Shown: positions 55,627-64,000 of the stretch, one piece after another
How positions within the stretch are numbered: the stretch's first letter is position 1
Layout: every line of letters starts with the position of its first letter
Origin: Helicobacter vulpis
Lineage (GTDB): Bacteria > Campylobacterota > Campylobacteria > Campylobacterales > Helicobacteraceae
NCBI RefSeq assembly: GCF_003660395.1
Contig: NZ_QXQT01000008.1
Location: 1-64,000, forward strand
Direction: 5' to 3'
Length of the DNA stretch: 64,000 nt
Translations under genes and position numbers: made by a program
Notes under the pieces: model-generated
The model's database searches: none
What the model was told of the DNA's origin: nothing
What the model saw: the letters and a program-made list of their open reading frames with translations, nothing else

Positions 55627-57132
55627 CTAGAACTTTAAAGTGATATTGGTCATGATGTGGCTTCTATCTTGGTAATTGGCTTGGTAGGCGGGGTTGTTGA
55701 ATTGGGGCAGGCCAAAGTAAGCCACGCGATAGCCTTGATGCATTTGCACGCCGTAATATTCAATTTTAAAGTGTAGAAACACCGCAGGGGTGAAAGCATA
55801 ATCCAAACTCAAGGCTGCGGAGTATTCATTGCTACGCCCCCGATGCCCTTGAGCATCTTTGTTGGCATTACTCACCCGCCCAAAGATATGCCAGGCGAAT
55901 TTCTTATACACACTCCCCACGGAGCCATAAACGGTCGTAGTGTTGGCATTGGTAAGCGCGTCTGCTAGGCCATCATAACCGATATTATCCCAAAAATCAT
56001 AGCCCACCATGCCATAAATGTTATTGACATAGGAGGTGTTGTTCCCCATGGGCATGGTGTGGCTGCCAATGAGCGCGTTAGCATTGCCAAAAGTGTTGTA
56101 AATTCCAAAGATGTAGGTAAACTTGTTCCAGCGGAAAATTTGGCGGATATTCAGACTCACCCCATACTTGCCAATGGGAGACCCGTGCTGGGCTTCATCC
56201 CAAATGCTATACAGACCGGTTTTAGGGTTATACCAGCCAGAATAGTAAATAGGAACGGTAACCATTAGTAAAGTTTGGGAACGAAAACCCACCTGATGAA
56301 AATTCTTATTGGTGTCGTAAACGAGCTTGATCCCCGGGGCGTTATAGGTTTTGGGGGCAAAGTAGTAGTAAAATTGCGCGCTCAAGCCTTCGTAATCGTA
56401 GGTAGCGCTCACCCCATGCCAGCCATAGTTGATATATTCCCCATTTTTTTTCAAATAGGGTACGACAGCGTAGAATTGATAAATCCAAGAGTTAAATGCC
56501 AAGCCCCGCCCAAAGGAGCTCCACCACCATAATTTGAGGTTTCTGATGGGTCGATAGTAGAGTTCCCACCCCTGATTAGACCCACTCATCAAGTCAATAT
56601 TAGCCTCGTAACGCCCCAACTTCACCCCAAAGATGTTTTTATACTCGTAATGCAGATAAGCTGTGTCTAGCACATAGGGGCGCGCGTTGTAGGCCCCGGA
56701 TTTACTAGGCCCTTCATAATCGGGGCCAAAATACTTGTTGAAGAAGTAGCCATGCCAACCCCCAATGAAGTTATAAACGTCTGAGCCAAAGAGTTTTCCA
56801 TTAGCCTGATCGATCAAATACTTCGTAGAGTTGTAAGGTACCCCGGCCATCTCCCCGCCCAAATGGAAATTGAGCTTGTGATCAGCGGTATGCTTGGGGA
56901 GCAAACCCACTCTAATTTGGGCGATCCCAGCCACATCCACAAAGCTTTCTGTAGGAAAAATGCCCTTAGCCGAATTAATGGGGGAATGGTTGAATCCAAT
57001 TTTAGAAAATGTGTCCAGATGCCCACTAAAGCTATAGTCAAAAGCGTGTAAAAAATACACACATAACAATCCCCATAGACCGAATAGACGCGCTAGGCCT
57101 GTCCATATTCTTTTGGTTAGTTGTTGCAACAT
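55627..57132 (-). CDS. Hof-family outer membrane protein, array copy 3
   Basis: 501 residues. Signal region LFGLWGLLCVYFLHA, then FDYSFSGHLDTFSKIGFNHS, INSAKGIFPTESFV, GGEMAGVPYNSTKYLIDQ, GRYEANIDLMSGSNQGWELY, PRNLKLWWWSSFGRGLAF-like region and DRSHIMTNITLKF with terminal Phe. Very similar to copies 4 and 5 in the first 100 residues. Predicted outer-membrane barrel. A ribosome site AAAGGAG precedes the ATG. Confidence 0.88.
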   Translation of the reverse strand: MLQQLTKRIWTGLARLFGLWGLLCVYFLHAFDYSFSGHLDTFSKIGFNHSPINSAKGIFPTESFVDVAGIAQIRVGLLPKHTADHKLNFHLGGEMAGVPYNSTKYLIDQANGKLFGSDVYNFIGGWHGYFFNKYFGPDYEGPSKSGAYNARPYVLDTAYLHYEYKNIFGVKLGRYEANIDLMSGSNQGWELYYRPIRNLKLWWWSSFGRGLAFNSWIYQFYAVVPYLKKNGEYINYGWHGVSATYDYEGLSAQFYYYFAPKTYNAPGIKLVYDTNKNFHQVGFRSQTLLMVTVPIYYSGWYNPKTGLYSIWDEAQHGSPIGKYGVSLNIRQIFRWNKFTYIFGIYNTFGNANALIGSHTMPMGNNTSYVNNIYGMVGYDFWDNIGYDGLADALTNANTTTVYGSVGSVYKKFAWHIFGRVSNANKDAQGHRGRSNEYSAALSLDYAFTPAVFLHFKIEYYGVQMHQGYRVAYFGLPQFNNPAYQANYQDRSHIMTNITLKF

Positions 57133-57185
57133 AAAAACTCCTTTACTAACTTGTTATCATGGAAAATTTGTTTTTCAAAAATTCT

Positions 57186-57199
57186 ACAACCATGGTTGT
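57186..57199. promoter_or_regulatory. Perfect 14-base palindrome between hof4 and hof3
   Basis: ACAACCATGGTTGT, 22 bases after the hof4 stop and 54 before the hof3 start, followed on the minus strand by a T5 run. Could be an operator or a weak terminator. Confidence 0.4.
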
Positions 57200-57220
57200 C
57201 TCCCAGTGTTACTAAAATAC

Positions 57221-58585
57221 TTAGAATTGCGCTTTTAAAGCGGTCATAATATAACTACGATCTTGGGTATTTGGAGCAAAATCAGGGTTATTAGGATTAT
57301 AGGGGCCATTATAGCCCACCTTATAACCTCTGTGTGTGCTCACCTCGTGATAAACCAAGCGTATATCACTGGTGATGTAGCGATTCCATTTGATTCCAAT
57401 ATTAAAGGCTAAAGTCTGCTCATTGGCGCGCGGGGAATAGGTGAGCTTGCCTAAAATCCCCCAGGAGAGTCGCCTGTATACTCCCCCGCCAAAGGCGTAA
57501 ATGGTGATCGCATTGGGCGCAAGCATGTTATCCATCAACCCCCCATAAACGCTATTATCCCGGTAATCTATAGCAATGGGGCTTCCATACCAGTTAATTT
57601 TGGCATTTGCATTGCCGATGTTTTGGAAATAACCCAGCCCAAAATTAAACTGGTTGTAATCAAAGCGTTGCTGGATGTACACGCTTGACCCCCAAGTGCC
57701 CAAAGGAGAACCCCTAAAATAAGCGTTGTAAACATGCGGGCTATAGATAGGAAAAATCACCACAATTTCACTCAAGGACTTAAACCCCACCCCCTCAAAT
57801 TTGGGGTTGCTATTGTAGTGGAATTTAAACCCCGGAGTAACATATGTGTTAGGAGAAAAATACACAAGAGGTTCAAAAAATACATGCGGACTATCATAGC
57901 TCAAGCCAAAGGCGTGGATACCCAGGTTAATAGGCTTGCCCTCTTTAGTGGTGGTGGTGATGGGCGCGTACCAATCGCGCACAAATTCCCCCACCGCTAA
58001 AGAACGCCCAAAGGAACTAAACCATCGAGCCCGAAAGTATTTTAAAAACCAATAGGAGATCTCAAAGCCTTCTGTATAGCCGCTCATAAAAGTCGTTTTA
58101 GCCAAATACCTGCCCACTAGGATATTTAAGGTTTTGCCATAATCGTAGCGCAAATAGGCACTATAGAGCACATAGGGGCGGGTGTGTTGGTCGGATTCCA
58201 CATTCGAATCTTTCCACGGCGCATTGCCCAAATAGCCCCACCACCTGCCTATGTAGTAGAATACCCTAGAGCCATAAACCTGCCCGGTACTTTGATCGAT
58301 CAAAAAGCGCGTGCTGTCATAAGCCAAGCCCCCCAAAGCCCCTCCAATCCCGCTACTGATCTTGTGTGCGTTTTTGTTCCATAAAGTCGCGTCCACTTGG
58401 GTTTTCAAGGTCATGGCGACAAAGGTTTCTGTGGGGTAGATTCCCTTAGCAGAATTGATGGGAGAATGGTTAAAACCCACTTTAGAAAAAGACTCCACCA
58501 TCCCACTCAATTTATAATCAAACCCCCACAAGAAGCCCCCCTTTGCAATGGACACAAAAACTAGCGTGCGGGCAAGCAAGCGCAT
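57221..58585 (-). CDS. Hof-family outer membrane protein, array copy 4
   Basis: 454 residues. Signal peptide MRLLARTLVFVSIAKGGFLW, then FDYKLSGMVESFSKVGFNHS, INSAKGIYPTETFV, GGLAYDSTRFLIDQSTGQVYG, ARWFSSFGRSLAVGEF, SPRANEQTLAFNIG and DRSYIMTALKAQF. Only four bases separate it from the stop of copy 5, so the two are co-transcribed. Predicted outer-membrane barrel. Confidence 0.88.
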   Translation of the reverse strand: MRLLARTLVFVSIAKGGFLWGFDYKLSGMVESFSKVGFNHSPINSAKGIYPTETFVAMTLKTQVDATLWNKNAHKISSGIGGALGGLAYDSTRFLIDQSTGQVYGSRVFYYIGRWWGYLGNAPWKDSNVESDQHTRPYVLYSAYLRYDYGKTLNILVGRYLAKTTFMSGYTEGFEISYWFLKYFRARWFSSFGRSLAVGEFVRDWYAPITTTTKEGKPINLGIHAFGLSYDSPHVFFEPLVYFSPNTYVTPGFKFHYNSNPKFEGVGFKSLSEIVVIFPIYSPHVYNAYFRGSPLGTWGSSVYIQQRFDYNQFNFGLGYFQNIGNANAKINWYGSPIAIDYRDNSVYGGLMDNMLAPNAITIYAFGGGVYRRLSWGILGKLTYSPRANEQTLAFNIGIKWNRYITSDIRLVYHEVSTHRGYKVGYNGPYNPNNPDFAPNTQDRSYIMTALKAQF

Positions 58586-58589
58586 CGCA

Positions 58590-60085
58590 CTACAGACTCA
58601 CTTTAATTTCTGTAAAAATATGGCTTCTATCTTGGTGTGTGGCTGGCTGGCTGTCTAAAAAGGGGCCATTCCAGCCCATTTTATACCCGCGGTGCATGTC
58701 CACATTGTAATACTCTACCTTGATGTCCGCGTAAAAATGTTTGGAAAACTCATAGCCCAAGTTGAAAGAAAAAACTTGTTCGTTAGCCCTAGGCCCATAG
58801 GTAAGCCGCCCCAAAGAACCCCATAAAAAGCGCCCATGCACACCGCCCCCAAAGATAAAGGCGGTAAAAGCGTCCGCGTCCATCATATAGGAAAGAGAGT
58901 TAATGGTGTTGGCGTACACGCTATTGGTCCAAAAGTCAAAACCCAAACGGCTTCCGTGGTAGCCAATCATCCAGTTGGCGTTGCCAAAACTCTTATAAAT
59001 CCCCCCCCCAAAGTTGTAGTTATTGTAGTCAAAGCGTTGTTTAACCATCAAGCTATGCGCGTTTTTCTTGGAGAGCATCCCAAATTGGTAAGTATCCCAA
59101 AAGCGCTTGGCATAAAAGGGGTTTAAAACTGTGATGTCGGTTTGTGAACGCCAACCCAAACCCTTAAAATCCGGTTTACTGTCATAGAGAATGGTAAAGT
59201 TGGGGTCGTATTCATTATTGGGCGAAAAATAGACAAAGGGCACAATACTCAAGCCCTTATACTGCCAAGTGATGTAAAAAGCATGTACCCCGGGGTTGAT
59301 TTCCTTGCCATTGGCCAGAGTGTAAGTTTTGGGCGAATAGAAGTTATAAAGCCACTCATTGTAGGCAAAGCCCCGTCCAAAGGAGCTAAACCACCAAAAT
59401 TTGAAATTCTTCCACTTCACCGTCATATCCAACCCCTGGGTATAACCACTCATGTAGTCTGCTGGAGATTCATAGCGCCCCCCCCTGAAACGGAAAATAT
59501 CCTTGTAGGAATAATCAATATAGGCGTTGTAAATCACGTAGTGTCTAGAATTATCCGCATACCCCTGCGCGCAACTCTCATGGGTTTGATCGGATAGGGC
59601 AGTCAACTGGGCTTGAGTCATGCTCTGCCCTTGGGCGTAATCTTTTACCCCATTACTTAGGCCACACTGCGCCCATGGTTTTTGCCCCACTAGCCCGCCC
59701 CAATAGCCAAAGTAGTTCCAAGCCATGTCCCCATAGGGCTTTCCTGTAGCTTGGTTGATCAAATTGCGCGTACCATCATAGATCAACCCCCCTCCCATGC
59801 CCCCTAAACTCCCAGAGAGATGATGTCCGGCGCAGTCGCGCTCTTGGAGAGCAATTCGGGAAAATCTAATTGCAAATAGGCCACTACGGTAACAAAGGTC
59901 TCTGTCGGGTAAAGCCCTTTATTTGTGTTAATGGGCTTGTTGTTGAAACCCACTTTAGAAAAGGATTCTGCCCCCGCCTTGAATTTGGCAAAGGATTCTA
60001 GATTGCGCCAATCTAGCGCGTCCATTTCGCCCCATAAACCCAATGCGGCTACCAAGCCTCTAGACAGCAAAGCGACTTTTTTCAA
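58590..60085 (-). pseudogene. Hof-family outer membrane protein, array copy 5, frameshifted
   Basis: The 5' part starts at a TTG (60085) with a signal peptide (MKKVALLSRGLVAALGLWG) and ESFSKVGFNNKPINTNKGLYPTETFV, but leaves frame near 59830 and stops at 59804. The 3' part continues as GHHLSGSLGGMGGGLIYDGTRNLINQATG in the other frame to the end (DRSHIFTEIKVSL). One added C at about 59829-59833 gives APGHHLSGSL and restores a 498-residue Hof protein. Everything else looks intact, so this is recent, switchable or an assembly error. It also contains a G9 (59001-59009) and a G8 (59478-59485) on the coding strand. Ends in Leu, unlike most barrels. Confidence 0.85.
59001..59009 (-). repeat. G9 tract inside hof copy 5
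   Basis: Nine C on the plus strand encode the Gly run in YNFGGGIYKSFGN; in frame at present. Confidence 0.75.
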
Positions 60086-60156
60086 TGCCTGCCCCTTTTA
60101 GATGATGCGGGATAAATGTTGGGCATGCGTTAATGCTTTGCATTTACCTTCGAGAA

Positions 60157-60162
60157 ATCATA
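60157..60162 (-). promoter_or_regulatory. Extended -10 box of hof copies 5 and 4
   Basis: TGC-TATGAT on the minus strand, 72 bases before the TTG start. Confidence 0.5.
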
Positions 60163-60170
60163 GCATGCTA
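60161..60170. promoter_or_regulatory. Perfect palindrome TAGCATGCTA at the hof5 promoter
   Basis: A 10-base palindrome that covers the TGC extension and the first bases of the -10 box; a possible operator. Confidence 0.35.
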
Positions 60171-60226
60171 GGCGTGAATTTTCTCTTAGTTTATACTTTT
60201 ATCAAGAAAACACACCCCAACAAGCC

Positions 60227-61666
60227 CTAGAAAGTGGCGATCAAGTTTGTCGTTAGGCTACTGCGATCTTGATACCCTCCTTTGCAGTAGCCTGTGCAGG
60301 GTCCGTCATTTACATCAGCGCGGTAACCTTTGTTCATGTGTACCCCAAAATAGGTAAGATCCACACTTGCGCTTATGATCTTATTGAAGGTATACTGGAA
60401 AAACACGCCCACACGCGCCGCATAAGCGATGGGCGCGCTACTCCACTGCCATTGCATTTGCCAGATAAACTTCTTTTTGAAATGTGTCCCCCCATAACCG
60501 ATATTGCCCGTTACTGCATCTGCTGTGATGGAAGGCCCATTAAGCCCTTCCCATGCGCTGTTAGAACCAAATGCCACCCCAGCTGGGTTACCCATGTTTC
60601 CGATATAGGTATTGGGATTTTGGAAATTCTTTAAAAAAGTGCCCACGAGGTAAAACTCGTTGAAATCAAAGCGTTGCTTGATAGCCAAACTCTGTCCAGT
60701 GCGCGTAACAGGTGTAGCATATCTGTAAATGTGCCCCCCACTGCTATTAATGACCATCCAAGGATAATAAACCGGCAGGAAGACAAGCACAGAGGTTTGA
60801 GAGCGGAAACCCCGTTTAACAAAGTTAGGATTGGTGTCCCATGCGACCTTAAAGCCGGGGGCATTGAAAATCTTGGGCGAAAAATAAAAGAAGCCCTCTA
60901 ACAAGAGTTTGTGGCGTTGGTAGTTGACCTGCAGGGCATGGGTGCCTAAAAGTGTCTGAGCCCCATGCGCATCCCAGCCCCCTTGAGCATTTTTAGTATA
61001 ATTGCCATAACGGGTTGTTCTGGCGGCAAACCAATCGTGGATAAATGAGCCAGCCGCGAACGCGCGCCCAAAGGAGCTAAACCATGTTACACGCAAATCC
61101 CTAGTCCCCCCAAAAACCTCAAAGCCCTGAGTTTGACCGCTCCTATACTCCATGCTAGATTTATAACGCCCTAGTTTGATCCCAAAATACTGCTTGTACT
61201 GGTAGTTGAGGAAAATATCACTCCATACATAGTTGTGTGTGAGTCTCTTTTGGTCGGCCTCTGTTAAAGTATTCTCATCGTCAGACAAGAACTTGTATCC
61301 TCCCATAAAACCACTGTAGCCTCCAAAGATATCGCTGATGATCGAGCCCCCTTGTTTATACTTCGTGCCATCATAGAGCACACCCCCCACAATGCCCCCG
61401 ATCTTAAAATTAAGAGTGTGATCTTTTGTATCTTTTGGCAACAAGCCCACCTCTAAGCCTAAATATCCGGTGATGGTCGCGTAACGCTCTGTGGGGTAAA
61501 TTCCCTTATCTCTGTTGATCTTACTATTATTAAAACCGATGGAAGCAGCTTGGTTGGCAAAGCCTGCAAGCTTATAACTAAAGCCCTGCAGAGCACCCGC
61601 GGCCAAAGCCAAAGAGCCAAAAAAGGTTAAAAGAGAAGGTTTAAAAACGCGCGATCCCAGTGGCAT
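60227..61666 (-). CDS. Hof-family outer membrane protein, array copy 6
   Basis: 479 residues from the ATG at 61666, which has TAGGAGG four bases before it (the frame runs to 61714). Signal region SLLTFFGSLALAAGALQG, then FSYKLAGFANQAASIGFNNS, INRDKGIYPTERYATITGY, GGVLYDGTKYKQGG, GRYKSSMEYRSGQTQGFEV and DRSSLTTNLIATF with terminal Phe. The most divergent of the six at the N-terminus. First in the direction of transcription, with its own -10 at 61751-61756. Confidence 0.88.
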   Translation of the reverse strand: MPLGSRVFKPSLLTFFGSLALAAGALQGFSYKLAGFANQAASIGFNNSKINRDKGIYPTERYATITGYLGLEVGLLPKDTKDHTLNFKIGGIVGGVLYDGTKYKQGGSIISDIFGGYSGFMGGYKFLSDDENTLTEADQKRLTHNYVWSDIFLNYQYKQYFGIKLGRYKSSMEYRSGQTQGFEVFGGTRDLRVTWFSSFGRAFAAGSFIHDWFAARTTRYGNYTKNAQGGWDAHGAQTLLGTHALQVNYQRHKLLLEGFFYFSPKIFNAPGFKVAWDTNPNFVKRGFRSQTSVLVFLPVYYPWMVINSSGGHIYRYATPVTRTGQSLAIKQRFDFNEFYLVGTFLKNFQNPNTYIGNMGNPAGVAFGSNSAWEGLNGPSITADAVTGNIGYGGTHFKKKFIWQMQWQWSSAPIAYAARVGVFFQYTFNKIISASVDLTYFGVHMNKGYRADVNDGPCTGYCKGGYQDRSSLTTNLIATF

Positions 61667-61750
61667 GTCGCCTCCTACAATTGAGATTTTAAAAAATGTT
61701 GCACAAAAACTCATTTGCTCACAAATGGTTTACCTTAATGTAACTAAAAA

Positions 61751-61756
61751 ATTATA
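61751..61756 (-). promoter_or_regulatory. -10 box of hof copy 6
   Basis: TATAAT on the minus strand, 85 bases before the ATG. The surrounding 182-base gap holds no other gene. Confidence 0.6.
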
Positions 61757-61848
61757 GAATGACCTTTATTTGTGCGCATGCTTCGCATTTTCAACAATAA
61801 AAATAAACCAAATGCTACATAAAGCAACAATTGGCGTTCAGTCGCGGG

Positions 61849-62784
61849 CTATTTAGTTGCTTGAGCGCGTGTAAACTTTAGAGCCTCTTGCAAACTGGCT
61901 TGGTCGGTAATGCTCAAGGTGGGTTTGGAACTTAGGCGCTTGTTGAGATTTTTGAGCACACTGGTGCCAAATTCTAAATAGTAGGACGCGCTGGATTCGC
62001 ATAGTTGCACGCATGCATCGTAAAGCACGGGCTGGACCAATTGCACGCCCAAACATTTTAAAGCCTCTTCTTTGGAGCGGTACAACAAGGCATTCGCGTT
62101 TGAGACCACGCTAAAAGTGTAGTGATCTTCTAGGCTTTGCGCTAAGAGTGCGCTAAAATCCTTTAACATGGGGGCTAAGATCTCGCAATGACTCACCACA
62201 TTCATGGGCAATAAGACTAATTTTTTAGCCCCTAAATCCTTGGCTTGCAGGGTACATAGTACTTCTTTAGTCCCGGCTAGTACAATTTGAGAGCCATTAA
62301 AATTAGCCGCATAGAGCGCGCGCCCCTGTGATCTCGCTTGGGTACAAAAATCTAGTAAACTCTCTTTAGACGCGCCCAAGACGGCCAACATGCCTAACTC
62401 TTTGGGGCTTTGCGCGCACACGCGTTCCATCAAGCTCCCCCGCTCAAACACGAGTTGTAGCCCCTTAGCTAAACTGAGTGCCCCACTAGCCCCATTAGCA
62501 CTAATTTCGCCCAAAGAATGCCCCAACCCTGCACTCACAGGCAACTCTCCGATTTCTCTCATAAAGACTCTAAAAGCCACCATAGAGACCAAAAACAGCG
62601 CGCTTTGGGTGTAGGGGCTTTGGCTGAGTCGCGCATCTTCCTCCCATAACAGGGCTTGCATGTCAGTTTGCAAAACATCGCTAGCTTCTTCAAACATTTC
62701 TCTAGCCAAACTAAAATGCGTGCAAAAATCCCTGCCCATGCCCACATGTTGAGAACCCTGCCCTCCAAATAAAGCCACTACCAT
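61849..62784 (-). CDS. fabD: Malonyl-CoA:ACP transacylase
   Basis: Loads malonyl groups on acyl carrier protein for fatty acid synthesis. 311 residues. FGGQGSQHVGMGRDF at the N-terminus, the nucleophile in GLGHSLGEISANG, an active-site Arg in the VSMVAFRVFMRE region, and the catalytic His in MNVVSHCEILAPML. Follows hor2 and the small lipoprotein with short gaps, so all three may share a transcript. Confidence 0.95.
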   Translation of the reverse strand: MVVALFGGQGSQHVGMGRDFCTHFSLAREMFEEASDVLQTDMQALLWEEDARLSQSPYTQSALFLVSMVAFRVFMREIGELPVSAGLGHSLGEISANGASGALSLAKGLQLVFERGSLMERVCAQSPKELGMLAVLGASKESLLDFCTQARSQGRALYAANFNGSQIVLAGTKEVLCTLQAKDLGAKKLVLLPMNVVSHCEILAPMLKDFSALLAQSLEDHYTFSVVSNANALLYRSKEEALKCLGVQLVQPVLYDACVQLCESSASYYLEFGTSVLKNLNKRLSSKPTLSITDQASLQEALKFTRAQATK

Positions 62785-62813
62785 AGTGAATCCTTTTTAA
62801 GGGGAATTGTAAC

Positions 62814-63446
62814 CTAAAAATACCAAGTATGGGAAAGAAAGATACTATAATCGCGCACAAATTTAGAGCCGATCTCGCCATTGAGGGGGACTTTAAAGCC
62901 AAATTCTACAGACACATCATGATAGAGAATGACCGTTTGGAAACGCACCCCCACTTGGGCAAAAACCCTAAAAAAGGTATGCCTAAAACGTAGACTGGTG
63001 AAAGAGCGGTAATTTTCAATGAGAAAATTACGCGAGAAACGCGAGGTGGTCCATGTGTTGCCCCCAATCATCATGCCATAGAAAAGCCCCCACACATTCA
63101 GAGGGTTTTTATTGTATTCCACTACCAAATCCCCCCCCGCGCCATAGGTAAACATGTTGGTTTCTATATTGCTATTTTTATCCAGCATGACAAAACCATA
63201 ATCCAAGAATCCATAGTAACGGGTGTAAAACCAGCGATCTAAAGGATTGTATTCATACCCAAAGAGAATACTCGCCCCCTCAATGGTGCGGTAATGCTTG
63301 ACAAACTCCCCATTAGCGTTTTGGGTATAAAAGTGCATCTGCCCCACTTGGAACTGGCTGAGCAAAAAAGTGCGGCTTTTAGCCGCGTCCAAGCAGACAA
63401 CTAAGAGCCCCCACACTCCCATAAGGCATAGAAGACGCGCAAAAAT
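62814..63446 (-). CDS. Hor-family outer membrane protein (hor2), unusual start
   Basis: About 210 residues. Shares with hor1 the marks IGGNTWTTS, VEFGFKVPL and a C-terminal FVRDYSIFLSHTWYF ending in Phe. The first ATG (63422) gives a signal sequence without positive charge (MGVWGLLVVCLDA). Reading eight codons further up gives FARLLCLMGVWGLLVVCLDA, a proper signal peptide, and the only candidate initiator there is ATT at 63446, six bases after AGGA. Either the gene uses a rare ATT start, or 63422 is right. A G8 run on the coding strand lies at 63131-63138. Second gene after the small lipoprotein. Confidence 0.82.
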   Translation of the reverse strand: MFARLLCLMGVWGLLVVCLDAAKSRTFLLSQFQVGQMHFYTQNANGEFVKHYRTIEGASILFGYEYNPLDRWFYTRYYGFLDYGFVMLDKNSNIETNMFTYGAGGDLVVEYNKNPLNVWGLFYGMMIGGNTWTTSRFSRNFLIENYRSFTSLRFRHTFFRVFAQVGVRFQTVILYHDVSVEFGFKVPLNGEIGSKFVRDYSIFLSHTWYF

Positions 63447-63454
63447 ACCCGATC

Positions 63455-63820
63455 CTAATAATTGTGATTGAGTGGCGAACTCAAATTGTCTTCGTGGTTA
63501 TTCCAATTTTGCAAAATATTGTTGTTTTGCGGGGTATACATTGGGCCGGTGGGCTGTGTCGCGTCCTGAATCGCGTCCTCTACATTGATAATACGATCAA
63601 CCTTCTGGGTCGTCTTAGCGTCATCGATGCGGTGTTCCAAACTCTCTATAGCTGTGTCCTGTCCAACCACATTGTTGGATTTTGGTTTTTGAGCGACTTG
63701 ACCTTGCTGCGTGGGCGCGTTCCGGGGGTGAGACTTGCTGGACCTTGCTGTGTCCTTGCACCCCACCAACATGCCCAAGCAAACCAAGACGAGGGCATAA
63801 TACTTCAATGGATTCAACAT
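63455..63820 (-). CDS. Small lipoprotein of unknown function
   Basis: 121 residues with a clear lipobox (YYALVLVCLGMLVGC) and a mature part that is hydrophilic and low-complexity, rich in Asn, Gln, Thr, Lys and Asp (APTQQGQVAQKPKSNN, ENWNNHEDN-like tail). No domain recognised. AAGGA lies seven bases before the ATG. It is the first gene of a likely lipoprotein-hor2-fabD unit with a -10 box at 63846-63851. Confidence 0.8.
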   Translation of the reverse strand: MLNPLKYYALVLVCLGMLVGCKDTARSSKSHPRNAPTQQGQVAQKPKSNNVVGQDTAIESLEHRIDDAKTTQKVDRIINVEDAIQDATQPTGPMYTPQNNNILQNWNNHEDNLSSPLNHNY

Positions 63821-63844
63821 CTCAATATCCTTACATTTTTGGGT

Positions 63845-63850
63845 TATAAT
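63845..63850 (+). promoter_or_regulatory. -10 box of the partial gene at the right edge
   Basis: TATAAT 38-41 bases before the GTG start candidates. Confidence 0.5.
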
Positions 63851-63851
63851 A
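63846..63851 (-). promoter_or_regulatory. Extended -10 box of the small lipoprotein gene
   Basis: TGC-TATTAT on the minus strand, one base offset from the divergent TATAAT. Confidence 0.55.
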
Positions 63852-63887
63852 GCATGCTTTAGGTAAGAAAAAACTAACTAAAAGTAT

Positions 63888-64000
63888 GTGGTGGCGCAAT
63901 TGGATAGCAAACTAGATTTAGGCGTGGGGCTTTGCTTGGTGGACTTTTTAGAACTTGTGCTACACCCCCCTAAGGGGTATCGTGCCTACACCCTCTTAGA
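63888..64000 (+). CDS. Start of an unidentified gene, cut by the window end
   Basis: A frame open to the window edge from GTG 63888 or GTG 63891 (VAQLDSKLDLGVGLCLVDF, then LELVLHPPKGYRAYTLL). The nearby ATG at 63886 is in a frame that stops after nine codons. A divergent promoter lies upstream. About 37 residues are visible; no family can be named. Confidence 0.5.
   Translation, partial: MVAQLDSKLDLGVGLCLVDFLELVLHPPKGYRAYTLL

Noticed and set aside
63886-63930. Bases resembling a tRNA D-arm (GGCGCAATTGGATAGC)
   Set aside because: No matching acceptor stem, anticodon arm or T-loop follows; an open frame with a promoter fits better.

Overview
The window is chromosomal DNA of a gastric Helicobacter that is probably not H. 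pylori (felis/heilmannii-like group). Evidence: Helicobacter-only families (Hof and Hor outer membrane proteins, Hcp-type Sel1 protein, CheV1, ComB4/ComB8, PflB, an HP1021-type orphan regulator, bifunctional IspDF); extended -10 boxes (TGnTATAAT type) without clear -35 boxes; dense packing with ATGA/TTGA overlaps; many G/C homopolymers. Gene order matches blocks of the H. pylori map as I remember it (HP0738-0742, HP0255-0257, HP0019-0020, HP0569-0577, HP1020-1021, HP1473-1485), but the blocks are joined differently. A thiC gene, a lone purN and a six-gene hof array argue against H. pylori itself. I see no IS element, prophage, CRISPR array, rRNA or tRNA gene, and no gene-free stretch over 300 bases.

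Layout. 1-6 kb: truncated Hcp protein, lipoprotein, htpG, purN plus an antiporter, a Hor protein. 6-9 kb: uvrA. 9-16 kb: one minus-strand operon (ddl, hydrolase, murF, HIT, prs, purA, FliJ-like, MotE-like). 16-25 kb: prmC, then cheV1-nspC, then folD-lepB-rpiB-small coiled coil-apt-dedA-pepA-ychF. 25-31 kb: cytochrome c, thiC, a double-PAS chemoreceptor behind a poly-G leader, an LRAT-like protein, ispDF and the HP1021-like regulator. 31-44 kb: a minus-strand run of 14 overlapping or nearly abutting genes from trpA to comF, including pflB and flgA. 44-52 kb: lpxK, an unknown protein, divergent comB8/comB4, a Dcu transporter, nusA, pirin. 52-62 kb: six tandem hof genes. 62-64 kb: fabD, a second Hor protein, a lipoprotein and the start of another gene.

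Theme of the hunt: surface and signalling genes carry simple-sequence switches. The clearest are a G16 tract in a leader ORF that could switch translational coupling to the chemoreceptor, and a C10 tract that currently frameshifts a META-domain lipoprotein. Weaker candidates lie in uvrA, hof5, the hof2 promoter, the hor1 promoter and an unknown Cys-rich protein. Two genes (a nitrilase-family gene and hof5) carry single-base frameshifts outside long homopolymers; these may be true lesions or assembly errors.

All HP numbers are from memory of the H. pylori map, not from a search.
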